From Hymenopus coronatus (lineage: Eukaryota > Arthropoda > Insecta > Mantodea > Hymenopodidae): a DNA stretch of 64,000 nt. This document shows positions 1-11,274 of this stretch, in pieces. Numbering within the stretch: the first letter of the stretch is position 1; every line of letters begins with the position of its first letter. The notes under the pieces were generated by a model. That model did no database searches, was not told the origin of the DNA, and worked only from the letters and a program-made list of their open reading frames with translations. The position numbers and the translations under genes were made by a program. The stretch is from positions 33,751,001 through 33,815,000 of the forward strand of contig CM060895.1 of NCBI GenBank assembly GCA_030762935.1, in the 5' to 3' direction.

Positions 1-899
1 AGAAAACTCGGAAACAAAAGCCAGTTAAATACAAAACTTGGTATTTAAAGTGATGCATTTGTGCAATTTGATCAAAAATTGTGAAAAATTAAAGAATTAT
101 TTTCTCTACAATAAAATGATATCAATTCCAAACTTTTACAAAATATATCAATTTTTTCACTTGTGTACTATCAATTAGTTGGTTAGTTAATTTCTGTAGT
201 TCCTAAGTGGAGCATAGGTAATCGTTACGATGTTTCCTGGATTGGATTTGAATTCCTAGTTCGTAAGTTCGTCGCCATATGCCATGGTGACGTCGCTCAC
301 AGATGGCACTGTAGTGCGAATCACAACCTGCGGACGCGAAATGGCGAAAATTTAGTCAGAAACCGTCTTATTTCAAGGTATGGGCTTCTTTTAAATGCAA
401 ATAGAATTACATGGGACCACCAGCTTTACTTCCCTTCCGAAAGAAGCCATGCTAAGGATTTCAAGCTAAACTTTTGATTATGACTATCACAGTTATTGTG
501 TATAATAACGGGTATGAATTTCAATGAAATATAATATATACTGGGATTTTCCAAATTTCACAGACGCACCACCTTAAGTTCTATTTTCCAGTAAGAACAC
601 AGAAAATTATAAAAAGAACTTACTCACCCCATACTATTCTTTATATGAAACTCTTCCGCCAAATTTGATTTTCCCCTAAATAACTTAACTTTTTGGATTA
701 AAATACAACACGTTTTATATATTCATATTACTAGTAAACAATAGGCAGTGAAGTCCTCTTTATTCGGAATGATAGATAAACAAAAGCTATAAAACAGGTC
801 GACATATTTAAAATACGTTTATTACTTCAAATACTTTTGATACGTTAGCTCTTCGTTATTATTTAAGCTTTCAGCTTGTTCAGCTTTTAAAGCGGCCAA
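1..899. other. AT-rich non-coding DNA, no gene seen
   Basis: No reading frame or known repeat is recognisable here. The stretch 235-365 is more GC-rich than its surroundings and includes GGATTTGAATTCC, the reverse complement of a tRNA B-box-like sequence, so a decayed minus-strand SINE is possible. The part around 700-840 contains faint matches to internal family H sequence, too diverged to place. Confidence 0.4.
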
Positions 900-2732
900 T
901 ACTTACGTTCTGTAATGCTTGTTTTAACGTAGTCCCACTAAATATTGTATTTCATTCAAAATGTAGTTTCTAGATTTCACACGAAATACACATTTTCAGG
1001 TTTCCTAGATTTTAAAAAATGGAACAAAAGTCTCTACGTGATTGTGTGTGTGTGTATGAGAGAGAGAGAAGAGAGAGGGAAGGCAGGTGGGTGTGTATGC
1101 ATGTGTGTGAGTGTGTGTGACTGAGAGAAGGAGAAAAAACGAGAGAAATGTATGTGTGTATGAGAAAAGGAGACAAACAAAGAGAGAAATTGTGGGCGTG
1201 TATGTGTGTGTATGAGAGAAAGAGACAGAGAGAGAGAGAGAAGGTGGGTGTGTATGTGTGTGTGTGTGAGAGAAAGAAGAGAGAGAGAGAGAGAGAGAAG
1301 GTGGGTGTGTATGTGTGTGTATGAGAGAAAGAAAAGAGAGAGAGAAGGTGGGTGTGTATGTGTGTGTGTGAGAGAAAGAAGAGAGAGAGAGAGAGAGAAG
1401 GTGGGTGTGTATGTGTGTGTATGAGAGAAAGAAAAGAGAGAGAGAGTAGGTGGGTGTGTATGAGAGAAAGAAAAGAGAGAGAGAGAAGGTGGCTGTGTAT
1501 GTGTTTGTATGAGAGAAAGAAAAGAGAGAGAGAGAGAAGGTGGGTGTGTATGAGAGAAAGAAAAGAGAGAGAGAGAAGGTGGGTGTGTATGAGAGAAAGA
1601 AAAGAGAGAGAGAGAAGGTGGGTGTGTATGTGTGTATGAGAGAAAGAAAAGAGAGAGAGAGAGAAGGTGGGTGTGTATGAGAGAAAGAAAAGAGAGAGAA
1701 GGTGGGTGTGTATGTGTGTGTATGAGAGAAAGAAAAGAGAGAGCGAGAGAGAGAGAAGGTGGATGTGTATGTGTGTGTATGAGAGAAAGAAAAGAGCGAG
1801 AGAGAAGGTGGGGTGTATGTGTGTGTATGAGAGAAAGAAAACAGAGAGAGAGAGAAGGTGGTTGTGTATGAGAGAAAGAAAAGAGAGAGAGAGAGAAGGT
1901 GGGTGTGTATGTGTGTGTATGAGGGAAAGAAAGGAGAGAGAGAGAGAGAGAGAAGGTGGGTATGTATGAGAGAAAGAAAAGAGAGAGAGAGAAGGTGGGT
2001 ATGTATGAGAGAGAAAAGAGAGAGAGAGAGAGAGAGAAGGTGGGTGTGTATGTGTGTGTATGAGAGAAAGAAAAGAGAGAGAGAGAAGGTGGGTATGTAT
2101 GAGAGAGAAAAGAGAGAGAGAGAGAGAGAGAGAGAAGGTGGGTGTGTATGTGTGTGTATGAGAGAAAGAAAAGAGAGAGAGAGAGAAGGTGGGTGTGTAT
2201 GAGAGAAAGAAAAGAGAGAGAGAGAGAAGGTGGTTGTGTATGTGTGTATATAAGAGAAAGAAAAGAGAGAGAGAGAGAGAAGGTGGTTGTGTATGTGTGT
2301 GTATGAGAGAAGGAAAAGAGAGAGAGAGAAGGTGGGTGTGTATGAGAGAAAGAAAAGAGAGAGAGAGAAGATGGGTGTGTATGTGTGTGTATGAGAGAAA
2401 GAAAAGAGACAGAGAGAGAGAAGGTGGGTGTGTATGAGAGAAAGAAAAGAGAGAGAGAGAAGGTGGGTGGTATGACAGAAAGAAGAGAGAGAGAGAGAAG
2501 GTGGGTGTGTATGTGTGTGTATGAGAGAAAGAAAAGAGAGAGAGAGATAAGGTGGGTGTGTATGAGAGAAAGAAAAGAGAGAGAGCGAAGGTGGGTGTGT
2601 ATGTGTGTATGAGAGAAAGAAAAGAGAGAGAGAGAGAGAGAAGGTGGGTGTGTATGTGTGTATGATAGAAAGAAAAGAGAGAGAGAGAGAGAAGGTGGGT
2701 GTGTATATGCGTGTGTTTTTGTGTCCGTGTGA

Positions 2733-2770
<38 letters not shown>

Positions 2771-3100
2771 ATGTGAGTATGAGAGAGAGAGAGAAAGAGA
2801 GAAAGTTGTGTTTGTCTGTGAACAGTGTAACTGATAATTTGATAAAGACAAGCCTCCAACGACGACTCGGAAACCTTTTACAAATGCAGAACGTTTTACG
2901 TTCCTCTTACATTTCTCAAAAGAGAATTTGATTAAAATATGATACGTTTAACATATTTACATAACTAACAAAGAATATCCTGTTACGCTGTCTTCATTCG
3001 GAATGAATACTTTATAAATGGTAAATCAGAAGAAATACAAAAAATTGTCCACAAAGGTTGTGAATCTGTTTAAAGGGAAGCTATTTCCAATAATTGTAGT
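900..3100 (+). mobile_element. Old family H (HINE-like) copy split by a minisatellite
   Basis: The left flank of the minisatellite (about 940-1040) reads ATTGTATTTCATTCAAAA, then a degenerate TTTCACCGGAAATACATGTT block, in the order found near the 5' end of other family H copies. The right flank (about 2700-3060) resumes with the TGTCTGTGAACA block, then TTTTGATTAAAATATGATA and the following AT-rich body, again in family H order. The whole interval is therefore one diverged forward copy whose internal (TG)n tract has been replaced by the long array at 1040-2805. Ends are uncertain by tens of bases. Confidence 0.65.
1040..2805. repeat. Compound GA/TG minisatellite array
   Basis: About 40 imperfect tandem units are built from GAGAGAAAGAAAAGAGAGAG followed by AGAAGGTGGGTGTGTAT. 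A 10-base insert GTGTGTGTAT is present in some units and absent in others, giving short (about 39 nt) and long (about 49 nt) units mixed along the array. The purines lie on the plus strand. All long Ser/Leu/His/Thr-rich and Arg/Glu-rich reading frames across it are by-products of this composition. The right edge passes into plain (TG)n at 2735-2768. Confidence 0.97.
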
Positions 3101-3124
3101 GACATCAGGTATTTGTTATTTGAT

Positions 3125-3475
3125 AATACTTCGTAGAAAAAGTATTGCGTTTCACTCAAAAATTCGATACCGGCATTTATCCAACTCTCTTTTTTGGGTT
3201 CCGTTGTTCACACACAGAAACATCCATCCGATGCACTACTTTCTAAAACTGCTATTTTTGGGTTCAGGTTATTCAGAACATGTTTTTGCAATAAAATCTC
3301 GGTATCGAACGTTTGGGCGGAAAACAATAGTTTATATAGTTACTGTAAGTACGTAGTAAAGAAAGTAGAACAAATCTTTTGGATTCAGGAACCTCAAAAC
3401 AAGTATTTAGAGTGAAATCTGGGTATCCAATTGTTATGCGAAATACCATACTTTGTCTATTAGGCCCAGTTTGTC
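3125..3475 (-). mobile_element. Tandem family H end fragments
   Basis: Three remnants sit in a row: a forward 5' piece at 3125-3195 (GTATTGCGTTTCACTCAAAA), a reverse-oriented 5' end at about 3196-3370 finishing in AAAGAAAGTAGAA, and another reverse end at 3371-3475 starting TTTTGGATTCAGGAACCTC. The repeated truncation just inside the TTTTGGATTCAGG block recurs elsewhere in the window. Confidence 0.6.
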
Positions 3476-3520
3476 CAAGTATACCGTAGACGTGTGCATA
3501 TACCCCTTCATGTTTAAAAA

Positions 3521-4380
3521 AATCTGATGTGTTCCATTCACCTACTTCTTCTACATTTCGGTAACAAATTATTGTTAACAAGCCTATTCTATATTTTTGA
3601 TACTAATCGAGATTAACATTAACATTCAAGCTCTTATTACTTGCTTCCTTGTAAGTAGAAGGGAAATAAGGAAAAGGTTAAAGTGATAATCAAAAGTTGG
3701 TTGCTATGTGACTGTAGTTCCTTTGTTTGTATGGGCAAATTTCTGTATGAGAAAACTAAAGTATTTTAAAGCTGCAACTAATAACAAGGAAGATCTCAAA
3801 AACGGTCAACTCCAAAAAAAAAAATGTATATAATATAAATTATGTGTTTTAACGAGATCTACATTTTTTGTTATGTAAGTTTTTGCCTATCTCTTACGGT
3901 TTACCACTTATGCAAAATTCCGCATAATTCATCCAGAACAAACATGTATTCAGAGGCTATTCCCAGAAAGTTGACGATATACGTTTTATTTTGCCACACG
4001 AAAGTCTTACATATAAGAAATTTTGATCAAAATCGTTAGAACTATTTTTGAGAAAATCAAAACTTTCGAAAAATTCTCCATGTAGGGGTGGGGGGGGATT
4101 TTCTTGAAAATCGTCGTGGCGCATCCTTGGAAGATACCAAACTTAAATACTAAGGTTGATATTTAACGGTCTTTTCGTTTTTGAATTGTGGTGCCCACAG
4201 ACACACTCACACACAGACAGAAACCCAGACAGGCACACACAAACACACGACATTTTTCTAAAAATGCTTTTTTTGGATTCAGGAGGTCTCAAAATATGTA
4301 TTGCTAGTGAAATCTCGGTATCGAATTTTGGATTTACTATAATACCTTCTCTATACATAGTACGTGTAGAGAAAGTAAAA
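3521..4380 (-). mobile_element. Family H (HINE-like) element, full length
   Basis: It begins on the plus strand with ATCTGATGTGTTCCATTCAC (reverse complement of the 3' hairpin end) and finishes with GTGTAGAGAAAGTAAAA (reverse complement of the 5' terminus). A (CA)n-rich segment lies at 4200-4245. The 5' palindrome is partly lost. No protein is encoded; the short reading frames are chance. Confidence 0.85.
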
Positions 4381-4398
4381 AGTTGCAGAATTCAACGG

Positions 4399-4563
4399 AT
4401 TTATTTGAAGTTAAACCCGCCTATTGGAGAACTGGCGATAAGCGACCTTCGTTTTACTTCTCGCGCTAATCGCGACACGCCTACTGTCTCCGCGGACCAA
4501 GACAGGTAAAGCGAATGTCGCGAACTCCATTTCTCCACTGCGGGGTTTTAACTTGAAATAGAC
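4399..4563. mobile_element. Foldback / MITE-like palindromic element
   Basis: The left arm at 4399-4460 (ATTTGAAGTTAAACCCGCC, then TTGGAGAACTGGCGATAAGC) is the imperfect reverse complement of the right arm at 4501-4563 (GCGAACTCCATTTCTCCACT, then GGGGTTTTAACTTGAAATAG). Arms of about 60 bp surround a loop of about 40 bp. No coding capacity exists, so it would be a non-autonomous DNA transposon or a foldback element. No target duplication could be assigned. Confidence 0.65.
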
Positions 4564-4619
4564 CCTTGAGTTCTACAACTCCTTTAACGCACCAACGGGT
4601 ATGTGTGCACGTCACCTGG

Positions 4620-5600
4620 TATAAGTAAGTACCAAGTGAGGTGACACCACAGTAGCGCGTGCGACTCGCTTGCGGAAGGATGCAGGTTTGATACCCCTCG
4701 ATCGCACATTCTGACTTGGTGTTTCTCGTGATCCCCCCTTGTCATCTTGGTGAATGCTGAGATGCTTATTTTACACGACTACCATCTTTCCATTTACATC
4801 ATTTGCTTACCATCTATCTATGCCTCTGGGATCGTGCTCTGTGGCAGTGCTGGCAGGTGGCGCGCGGATGCATGCGCTTGGTGGGCGTTGTGGTTGCTGT
4901 CCATAGGGGGGAGATTCCGACCTCTTCAGCTGCTTTGGTGCGAGCGCTGCATACCCGTGGTACTTCTGACGTTACCAACAGTAGTTGGGACGAACATCTG
5001 AGCCCCTCCCGTAGGGGAGTTGTTCGGACTGAGTAGGACTCGACGTGTCAGTGGTCCCGATACCCATGGGATATTGGGTACGTCTTGGCTCCGGCCTTGA
5101 CGGGGTTATAAGATACCTCAATTCCTCCGGAACTAGTCTGGAGAGCTAGTAGAGGGTAAGCTGGTAACTGTCAAACCGACCAAGGTAGTCTTCATATCCA
5201 CTTCCGGCCCGGTAGGTTTTCATGCCGGGGGGGTCCTTTTTTAAGAAATCAGATATTTTCCTAATGGAAAGAACCACGGAGTCGTCCGCCTCTTCCTGGC
5301 GCATCGAGAATGGGAGGCTTCGGCCCTGGGTAGCCATTCGACCAAAACTGTGGCTGCTGTGCTCGCTGTGGTGGGGATGGTTGCCTTGTCACATCCAGAA
5401 CTCGTGGTGTTTGGGATTGCGCAGCGCTCCTGGCCCCGAGATGAAGAACTATCACACAAACAGTTAGGGGCTTCCGCGTGGGTGTGTGGCCTTGGTTAGC
5501 TCACTTTATCCCTTCCTCCTGCAAAGTGTTAACGCGTAATAGACCTGTATAGTTCACGGTGCGTGAGGTGTTTAGCCTTTAACTTTACCTTTAATTATAA
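4620..5600 (+). mobile_element. GC-rich repeat with a tRNA-like SINE head
   Basis: The head at about 4640-4770 contains a B-box-like GCAGGTTTGATACCCC and then CATTCTGACTTGGTGTTTC, CCCTTGTCATCTTGGTGAAT and GCTGAGATG. This segment matches 12280-12400, so it is a shared SINE-like head and core. The following GC-rich body (4810-5560) does not match that second copy and encodes nothing recognisable. It could be a longer composite retroelement or a gene-derived fragment. Frames of 60-85 codons occur on both strands, as expected for GC-rich DNA. Confidence 0.45.
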
Positions 5601-5689
5601 CTATGTAATAAATAAAGTAAAAATTCTGAGATAAAAACAAGAATTTCCAACAAATATTGGTATGAAAGTATGGGTGAAATTCCACATTT

Positions 5690-5925
5690 TCTCAAATTAC
5701 CATAAAACGTAGAAAGTAAAAAGATTTCTTTTGGATTCAAAGGACCTCAAAGGATGTATTGATATTGAAATCCATGTATCCTATTTTTGGGTGGAAAACA
5801 ATACTTTCCCTACTAAGTGCAAGAACGCGGAAAAAATTCAAATTCATATTTTTGCTTCAGGGAGCCTCAAAACTAGTAAATCCGGTGAAACCAGGATGTC
5901 GATTTTAGTTCATAATACTAGCTAG
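5690..5925 (-). mobile_element. Cluster of family H 5'-end fragments
   Basis: Two or three truncated reverse-oriented 5' ends lie in tandem: ACGTAGAAAGTAAAA at 5708, then TTTTGGATTCAAAGGACCTC to about 5825, then TTTGCTTCAGGGAGCCTC to about 5925. All begin at the same internal TTTTGGATTCAGG block, as at 3371. Confidence 0.6.
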
Positions 5926-6530
5926 AGAAGGTATTGTATTCCACCAAAACATTCAATATTGAGATTTTACTACAATGAGTGTATTGAGTCCGTGAATAAT
6001 AAAAAACACAAAAAAAAACAGCATTTTGATAACGATCCTCGTTGTGGCTGTGTGAACCACAACTAAAAATAGAAAAGTACCTTAAATACGAAACTTGGCA
6101 TTTAAGTTCAGCATCTTCTAAGAATGCAAGCCGAAGATTTTCCAATATATCGTCCCTTAAATGGAACTTTTCTCAACAATGCAGACAGATTTTGTCAAAA
6201 TGTTTCCAATGATTTTAAATAAAATATGCGTGCAAGATATATTCTTAACATACGAAATGCAAATCTTAAATTTACTGGGAAGTACTGTGAAATTTTCTTC
6301 ATTCTGGATTATTTTTAATAACTGGTAAACCGTAAGATATAAACATAAATTTACCATAAAAAGTGTAGAGCCCATCAAAACACACCTGCTTTCAAAAGAG
6401 TTGATTATTGCTTTAGCTTATTGTATTTCCTTATTTCCCTTTTGCAAGGACATTATGTTTTAACAAAACCAATTCTGATAACGTTTATCTTGATAAGCAT
6501 GTAAAGCCATTAACTTTCTATAAATAGTAC
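5926..6530 (+). mobile_element. Diverged family H copy
   Basis: The forward 5' block AGAGAAGGTATTGTATTCCA lies at 5927. The body continues through TACGAAACTTGGCATTTAAG and TAACTGGTAAACCGTAAGA, and the sequence fades before a 3' end. The (TG)n tract has been lost and the copy is clearly old. Confidence 0.7.
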
Positions 6531-6534
6531 ATTG

Positions 6535-7311
6535 GGCGTAGATAAGTAAGGTATTGAACTCCATCCAAAAATTCGTTACCAACATATCACCGGAAATACA
6601 CGTTTTATGGTCCCTATATTCAAAAATTCATTTATAGAAAAAGGTCAATATGTGTGTTTCTGTGAGCACATAACTTGAAAACAAAAAGTCGGCAAAATAC
6701 CAAATTTGGCGCTAAAGTTTAGTATTTTCCAAGATTGCGACGCGAAGATTTTAATAAAACATTTTCGGAAATTTTGCTAGCGCTAACGATTATGATTAAA
6801 ATACCGTATATTAAAGCTATTTACATGACAAATAAAATGAATATATTGAATTTTCTGGGAATAGCCTCTAAAGACCTCTTTATCTGGATGCATTTTGTGA
6901 ATTTTGCATAACTCGTAAGAGTTATACAAAAACTTACTACACAAAGTTATACATCTCGCTAAAACACACAATTTATGTCATATGCACTTTTTTGTAGAGT
7001 TAATCGTTTTTTGAGATGTTCCGAATTATTGGTTTCAGTTTAAGACATTTAAAATCTTACTCCAACGGGAAGTCATTCCTATCAAGCAAAGAGAACCGAA
7101 TTTCAGTTGTTTCACATAGCGATCGGCTTTTAAAAGACCTGACTATCGCTCTAGTTTAGTGTGTTCCCTTATTTTTCTTCCACTTACAAAGGAGCAAATC
7201 TGGTAATATTGATCTTGATTAGAATGCTGGATAAAAGAATAATCTTTTGTAAGAAAAGTTTGTTTGTGAAATAGCTAGAAGAGAGTTATATGAATGAAAG
7301 ACATCATTTTT
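6535..7311 (+). mobile_element. Diverged family H copy
   Basis: A second forward copy starts around GTAAGGTATTGAACTCCATC and runs through the full body to a degraded 3' end GTTATATGAATGAAAGACAT followed by CATTTTT. It directly abuts the next copy at 7312, so the younger one may have inserted into its terminal T run. Confidence 0.7.
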
Positions 7312-8180
7312 ACTTTCTCTACACGTACTATGTACACAGTGTATAGAGAAGGCATTGCACTCCACCCAAAAATTGTATACCGAGATTTCACCGGAAATAT
7401 TTGTTTTAGGGTCCCCTGTATATAAAAAAAAATAGTTTTCACAAAAAGGTCCGTGTGTATGTGTGTATTTAAGTTTAGTATCTTCCAGGGATGCGACACG
7501 AAGATTTTGAGAATAATCCCCCCACCGCAAACTACCGTTTACATGGAACTTTTTTCGAAAATTTTGATTTTCTCGAAAATGGCTCTAAAGATTTTGATTA
7601 AAATATCGTATATTAAAGATATTTATCTGAAAAATGAAATGTATATCTTGAATTTTCTGGGAATAGCCTCTGAAGACTACTGTATTCTGAATGAACTTTA
7701 CGGAATTTTGCACAACTGCTAAACCGTAAGAGGTGGACAAAAACTTACCAACAAAAATGTAGAGCACGTTAAAACACACATTCTTGTTTTTGGTTTCAGC
7801 TTGTCTCATACAGGAATTTGTCGCTGGACTAGATACCCTATTATTTTTATTGTAAAAGTTTAATGCTAGCATAATCCTAAAACAAAACAAAATTTTTATG
7901 AGCTTCTTAATAACCATTAGGGTTGTAGTTAAATATAGCACTTGATTTGCACTTTGATAGAAATAAAGGAACTTCAGTCACATAGCAACCAGCTTTTGAC
8001 TATCACTTTAACCTATGGTACTCCCTTATTTCGCTTCTACTTAAAGGAAGAAAGTAATAAGACCATTTCTGCTAAGTTTTTCTCGAGTAGCGTGAAGTAA
8101 ATAGAAGCATAGCTTTTTAACAGCAATTTTTGTAGATATGTAGAGAAAGTCATGGGAATGTTACACGTCATATATTTTTT
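7312..8180 (+). mobile_element. Family H (HINE-like) element, full length
   Basis: The 5' end ACTTTCTCTACACGTACTAT is followed by GTACACAGTGTATAGAGAAG; the 3' end is GTAGAGAAAGTCATGGGAAT followed by a weakened hairpin and a T run. The (TG)n tract is short. An apparent 89-codon frame in the body recurs in other copies only because the copies are homologous. Confidence 0.85.
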
Positions 8181-9129
8181 TTGGAGGAAATACAGTACTT
8201 CCTGTACTTATAATAGACAAGTGGTGGAGATTGTAAAAGTCAGTTACATTTTCCCTTGTGTTTAATAAGCTTTAAAATGCTTAGCCTGTGCAGGGGCTTG
8301 GTTCTATTCTTCCACAAACACTAGTAAGACGCTTAACATTTCAACGCTAGAGGATACAGTGAAGTTGCTAAACGGGGTCACAAGCTAAGCCTGCTTTTGT
8401 CGAAAGTAGTATCTCGAGAGCTGTACAGAAACAATACATTTCTTAGTTAATTCCTGTTCCCATCTCGTTTCCCTCACAGTAACAAAGTGCTCACGGCAGT
8501 TGAAAGCTCTGCTAATAATTATTCTAAGTAGTGCTGCAGGTTTCAGTCCTGATTTACTACAGAGCAGAGCTAAAACGGCTTAACGTTCATTGTCGTTGGG
8601 CAAAAATGACAACTACCTTCTTGTTTTAAACTCTTGGTCATCATCACACCGATTATTTTACTTGGGCTCTCCCCGTCCTTTACCACAATCACTGGGATTT
8701 GAACTTGCAATATTTGGCTTTGAATGGATTGCCAGTTTATTACCTATCATCTAACACTCATGGTCATTTGATCTACTTTTTAGTAGTGCCCTTAACAGCA
8801 TTATGAAAACTGGTTTTGAAGAATTTAAACTTTTAATTGGGAAGAAAAATATTAATAAATGATCTATATTTATTTATATTTTTATTTTCTGAATTATTTT
8901 ATATAATAATTTTATAGGTATATTCCCAAATATTTTTACTAGAACTCCAGTTTTAAATTTGAATTAAAGGAAAAACGGCATATATAGTATACTAATGCAG
9001 GCAAATAAGGATTAAACTAGGTCAGTTAAGAGAATATTAAAGGCTTTATCTTGTCTGTGTAAATTCATGACCCATTAAATTAGTAGTCGGGAAATATACC
9101 AGACTCAAATTTTTACGAAACGTAGATAC
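8181..9129. other. Low-copy AT-rich DNA with a possible tRNA-like segment
   Basis: No gene is recognised. On the minus strand around 8640-8760, the sequence GCAAGTTCAAATCCCAG is a good B-box/T-arm match preceded by a plausible A-box region, so a decayed SINE is possible. The rest (8200-8640, 8780-9129) shows no structure I can name. Confidence 0.35.
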
Positions 9130-9430
9130 ACAACCACAAGCGAACCAGGTGGCTCAGGCGTTTCGAAAAGTCGTGGGATCGTTTCCCCGCGACAATCACC
9201 AACGCCATCCCGTCTTCGAGAGCTGTATTTGCAGGGCGCAGTCACCTCCACGGAATGGCGCCTCGGCCGCAGTCCTCATCGATGCTTATATCCCTGAAAG
9301 TTACGGTTTGGGATGAAATGAAGGGACAGGAAGTTCGACAAAATGAAAATCCTCCCCAGCATTCCACTCGGCCACGGCGCCGCCCATAAATAGTAGCAGT
9401 ATTAGTAATAATGACAATACTTTGAGAAAT
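9130..9430 (+). mobile_element. Possible tRNA-derived SINE
   Basis: A GC-rich patch opens with AACCAGGTGGCTCAGGCGTT (A-box-like) and GTGGGATCGTTTCCCC (B-box-like) about 30 bases later. It ends in an AGTAGCAGTATTAGTAATAA tail-like segment. The spacing and simple-repeat tail fit a SINE, but no second copy was found in the window. Confidence 0.4.
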
Positions 9431-9454
9431 GTAAAAATGTCGAAAGTATTTCCA

Positions 9455-9720
9455 TAAGCATGGGATGGGAGGATTTCCTTGATAATCTCTCATCTCTTAA
9501 AAGACTGAACTGATGCACCAAGTTTGATATTTAACCTTCTTTTGTTTTAAAGTTTTGCTGCTAACAGTTACATGTAAACACACACATATACCTTTATAGA
9601 CCTTTGTAAAAATTATTTTCTTTTCGTTTCAGAGAACTTTAAAACGAGTATTTTCAATGAGATCTCTAAGAAAATTTTTTTGGGTGAAGTACGATATATC
9701 CTCTTCTAAATAAAGTTAAG
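9455..9720 (-). mobile_element. Family H fragment
   Basis: A reverse-oriented 5' third: GGATGGGAGGATTTCCTTGA, then CACCAAGTTTGATATTTAAC, a CA-rich stretch at 9575, and the TTCAGAGAACTTTAAAACGA block. It stops before the terminal palindrome. Confidence 0.6.
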
Positions 9721-10315
9721 CATTCGGGGGGGGGCGGGATTAAGGCACTGTGAATATATCCATCTTTGAAATGTACATAATTTTTACAGTTGATGATCTT
9801 TAGGTTGAATCTAGTTCTTGAAAAACTAGCGTTTATGAGCCACAGTATTTCTTGAAGTGTGCCACACACACTGAAGCATTGTCCTTTCCAACGCGTGCGA
9901 TAGAACACAGAAAGCGAGTTCAGAAACTAAAGGGAAAGAGCTGGATATAATTGGATAACAAGGCGGAAGAAGAAAGGGAGAACATCAAAGAAAGGCAGAT
10001 CTCTTTAAGCCGTGCCTATGAGATTCGGGAGACCAGGAAAATGAGCACCTAAAGATTAAATTTTTGCGCCTTCGGTTGCTTTAGCAAATTTAGCCACAAA
10101 AGTCACTTTTAAAGGCTGATTCTTATGTGTTCTTGGGCGGTAGACCTGCTTCAAATTACCGTACAGTGCTTCAAAATCCAACAGGGAATAAATTTGCTTT
10201 AAATGCAAAGAAAATAATTATACTCTAGCTTTTGTTCCAAATTCACTGAGCAAGATGAGTCTGCGGCAATATAGGAGGTCTGCATTCGTGAGCTCTTGGT
10301 TTCGATTCCTTCTTT
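9721..10315. other. Non-coding DNA, no gene seen
   Basis: Mixed-composition sequence with a G-run at 9726-9736. No repeat of a known kind and no convincing frame was found. The tail (10240-10315) leads directly into the T-rich target of the next family H copy. Confidence 0.35.
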
Positions 10316-11088
10316 TACTTTCTCTAGCCCCGTATGTTACCATGTACATAGAGGATACAAAAGGTATTGTATTTCACCCAAAAATTCGATACGGAGTTTT
10401 CACCGGAAATACATGTTTTAGGACTGCCTGAATCCAAAAAAAAAGAAGGCATTTTCAGAAAAACGTCCGTGTGTGTCTCGTTATAGCATAGCTCAAGAAC
10501 GAAAAGACCTTTAAAAACCAAACTTGGCATTTAAGTTTGGTATCTTTCAAGGATACCTCAGAAAGATTTTCAAGAAAATCCCCCCACTCCAAACCACCCT
10601 TTACATGGAAAAAAGATTCAAAAATTTTGATTTTCTTAAAAATGGTTCCAACGATTTTGATTAAAATCTCGATATTTAAGATATTTACTTGACAAACAAA
10701 ATATATTTCTTGAATTTTCTGGGAATAGCCTCTGAAAACTACTTTATTCTGGATGAATTTTACGGACTTTTGCATAGCTCTTAAATCGTCAGAGATGGAC
10801 AAAAACTTACCCCACAGGAAGTGTAGAACACATTAAAACACACAATTTATGCATATACCTGTTTTTCCTGGAGTTGATCGTTTTTAAGATATTCTTGTCT
10901 TTTGACTGTCACTTTAACCCATGGTACTCCCTTATTTCGCTTCTAGTTACAAGGAAGCAACTAATAAGACTATTTCTGCTAATGTTTTCTCAATTAGCAT
11001 GAACTAATTAGAAGCACAAGCTCTTTAATAGTAATTTGTTGCAGAGATGTAGAGAAAGTCATGTGAATGGAACACATCAGATTTTTTT
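10316..11088 (+). mobile_element. Family H (HINE-like) element, nearly full length
   Basis: It starts TACTTTCTCTAGCCCCGTAT, with a disturbed palindrome GTTACCATGTACATAG. It ends AGAGAAAGTCATGTGAATGG, then AACACATCAGATTTTTTT, which is an intact 3' hairpin and T run. About 100 bases of the 3' half are missing relative to the reference copy. Confidence 0.85.
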
Positions 11089-11274
11089 AACTGACCTATC
11101 TATATTAACGAACTTTTTTATAACAATTCTTATCTGTTAGCCCCCAAACAATAAATAAATTTTCAGTATGCCACAGTATGAAGGTCCATGAACCTACGCT
11201 GTGAGCTGTGCGCATTCTCTTTACTGGCTATGACACTCTCGCAACCATTTCGACCAAATTTGCCACAAATAGCT

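Noticed and set aside
1012..2859. Long minus-strand frames of over 600 codons rich in His, Thr, Ser, Leu and Pro
   Set aside because: They are produced by the GA/TG minisatellite, which lacks stops in several frames at once. The proteins are pure repeats with no domain and appear in overlapping frames.
5146..5337. A 63-codon minus frame containing FLKKDPPGMKTYRAGSGYED that reads like a protein
   Set aside because: No family could be recognised, overlapping frames on the other strand are equally open, and the region is GC-rich repeat body.
8640..8760. Functional tRNA gene on the minus strand
   Set aside because: Only the T-arm is convincing; D-arm, anticodon arm and acceptor pairing could not be drawn.
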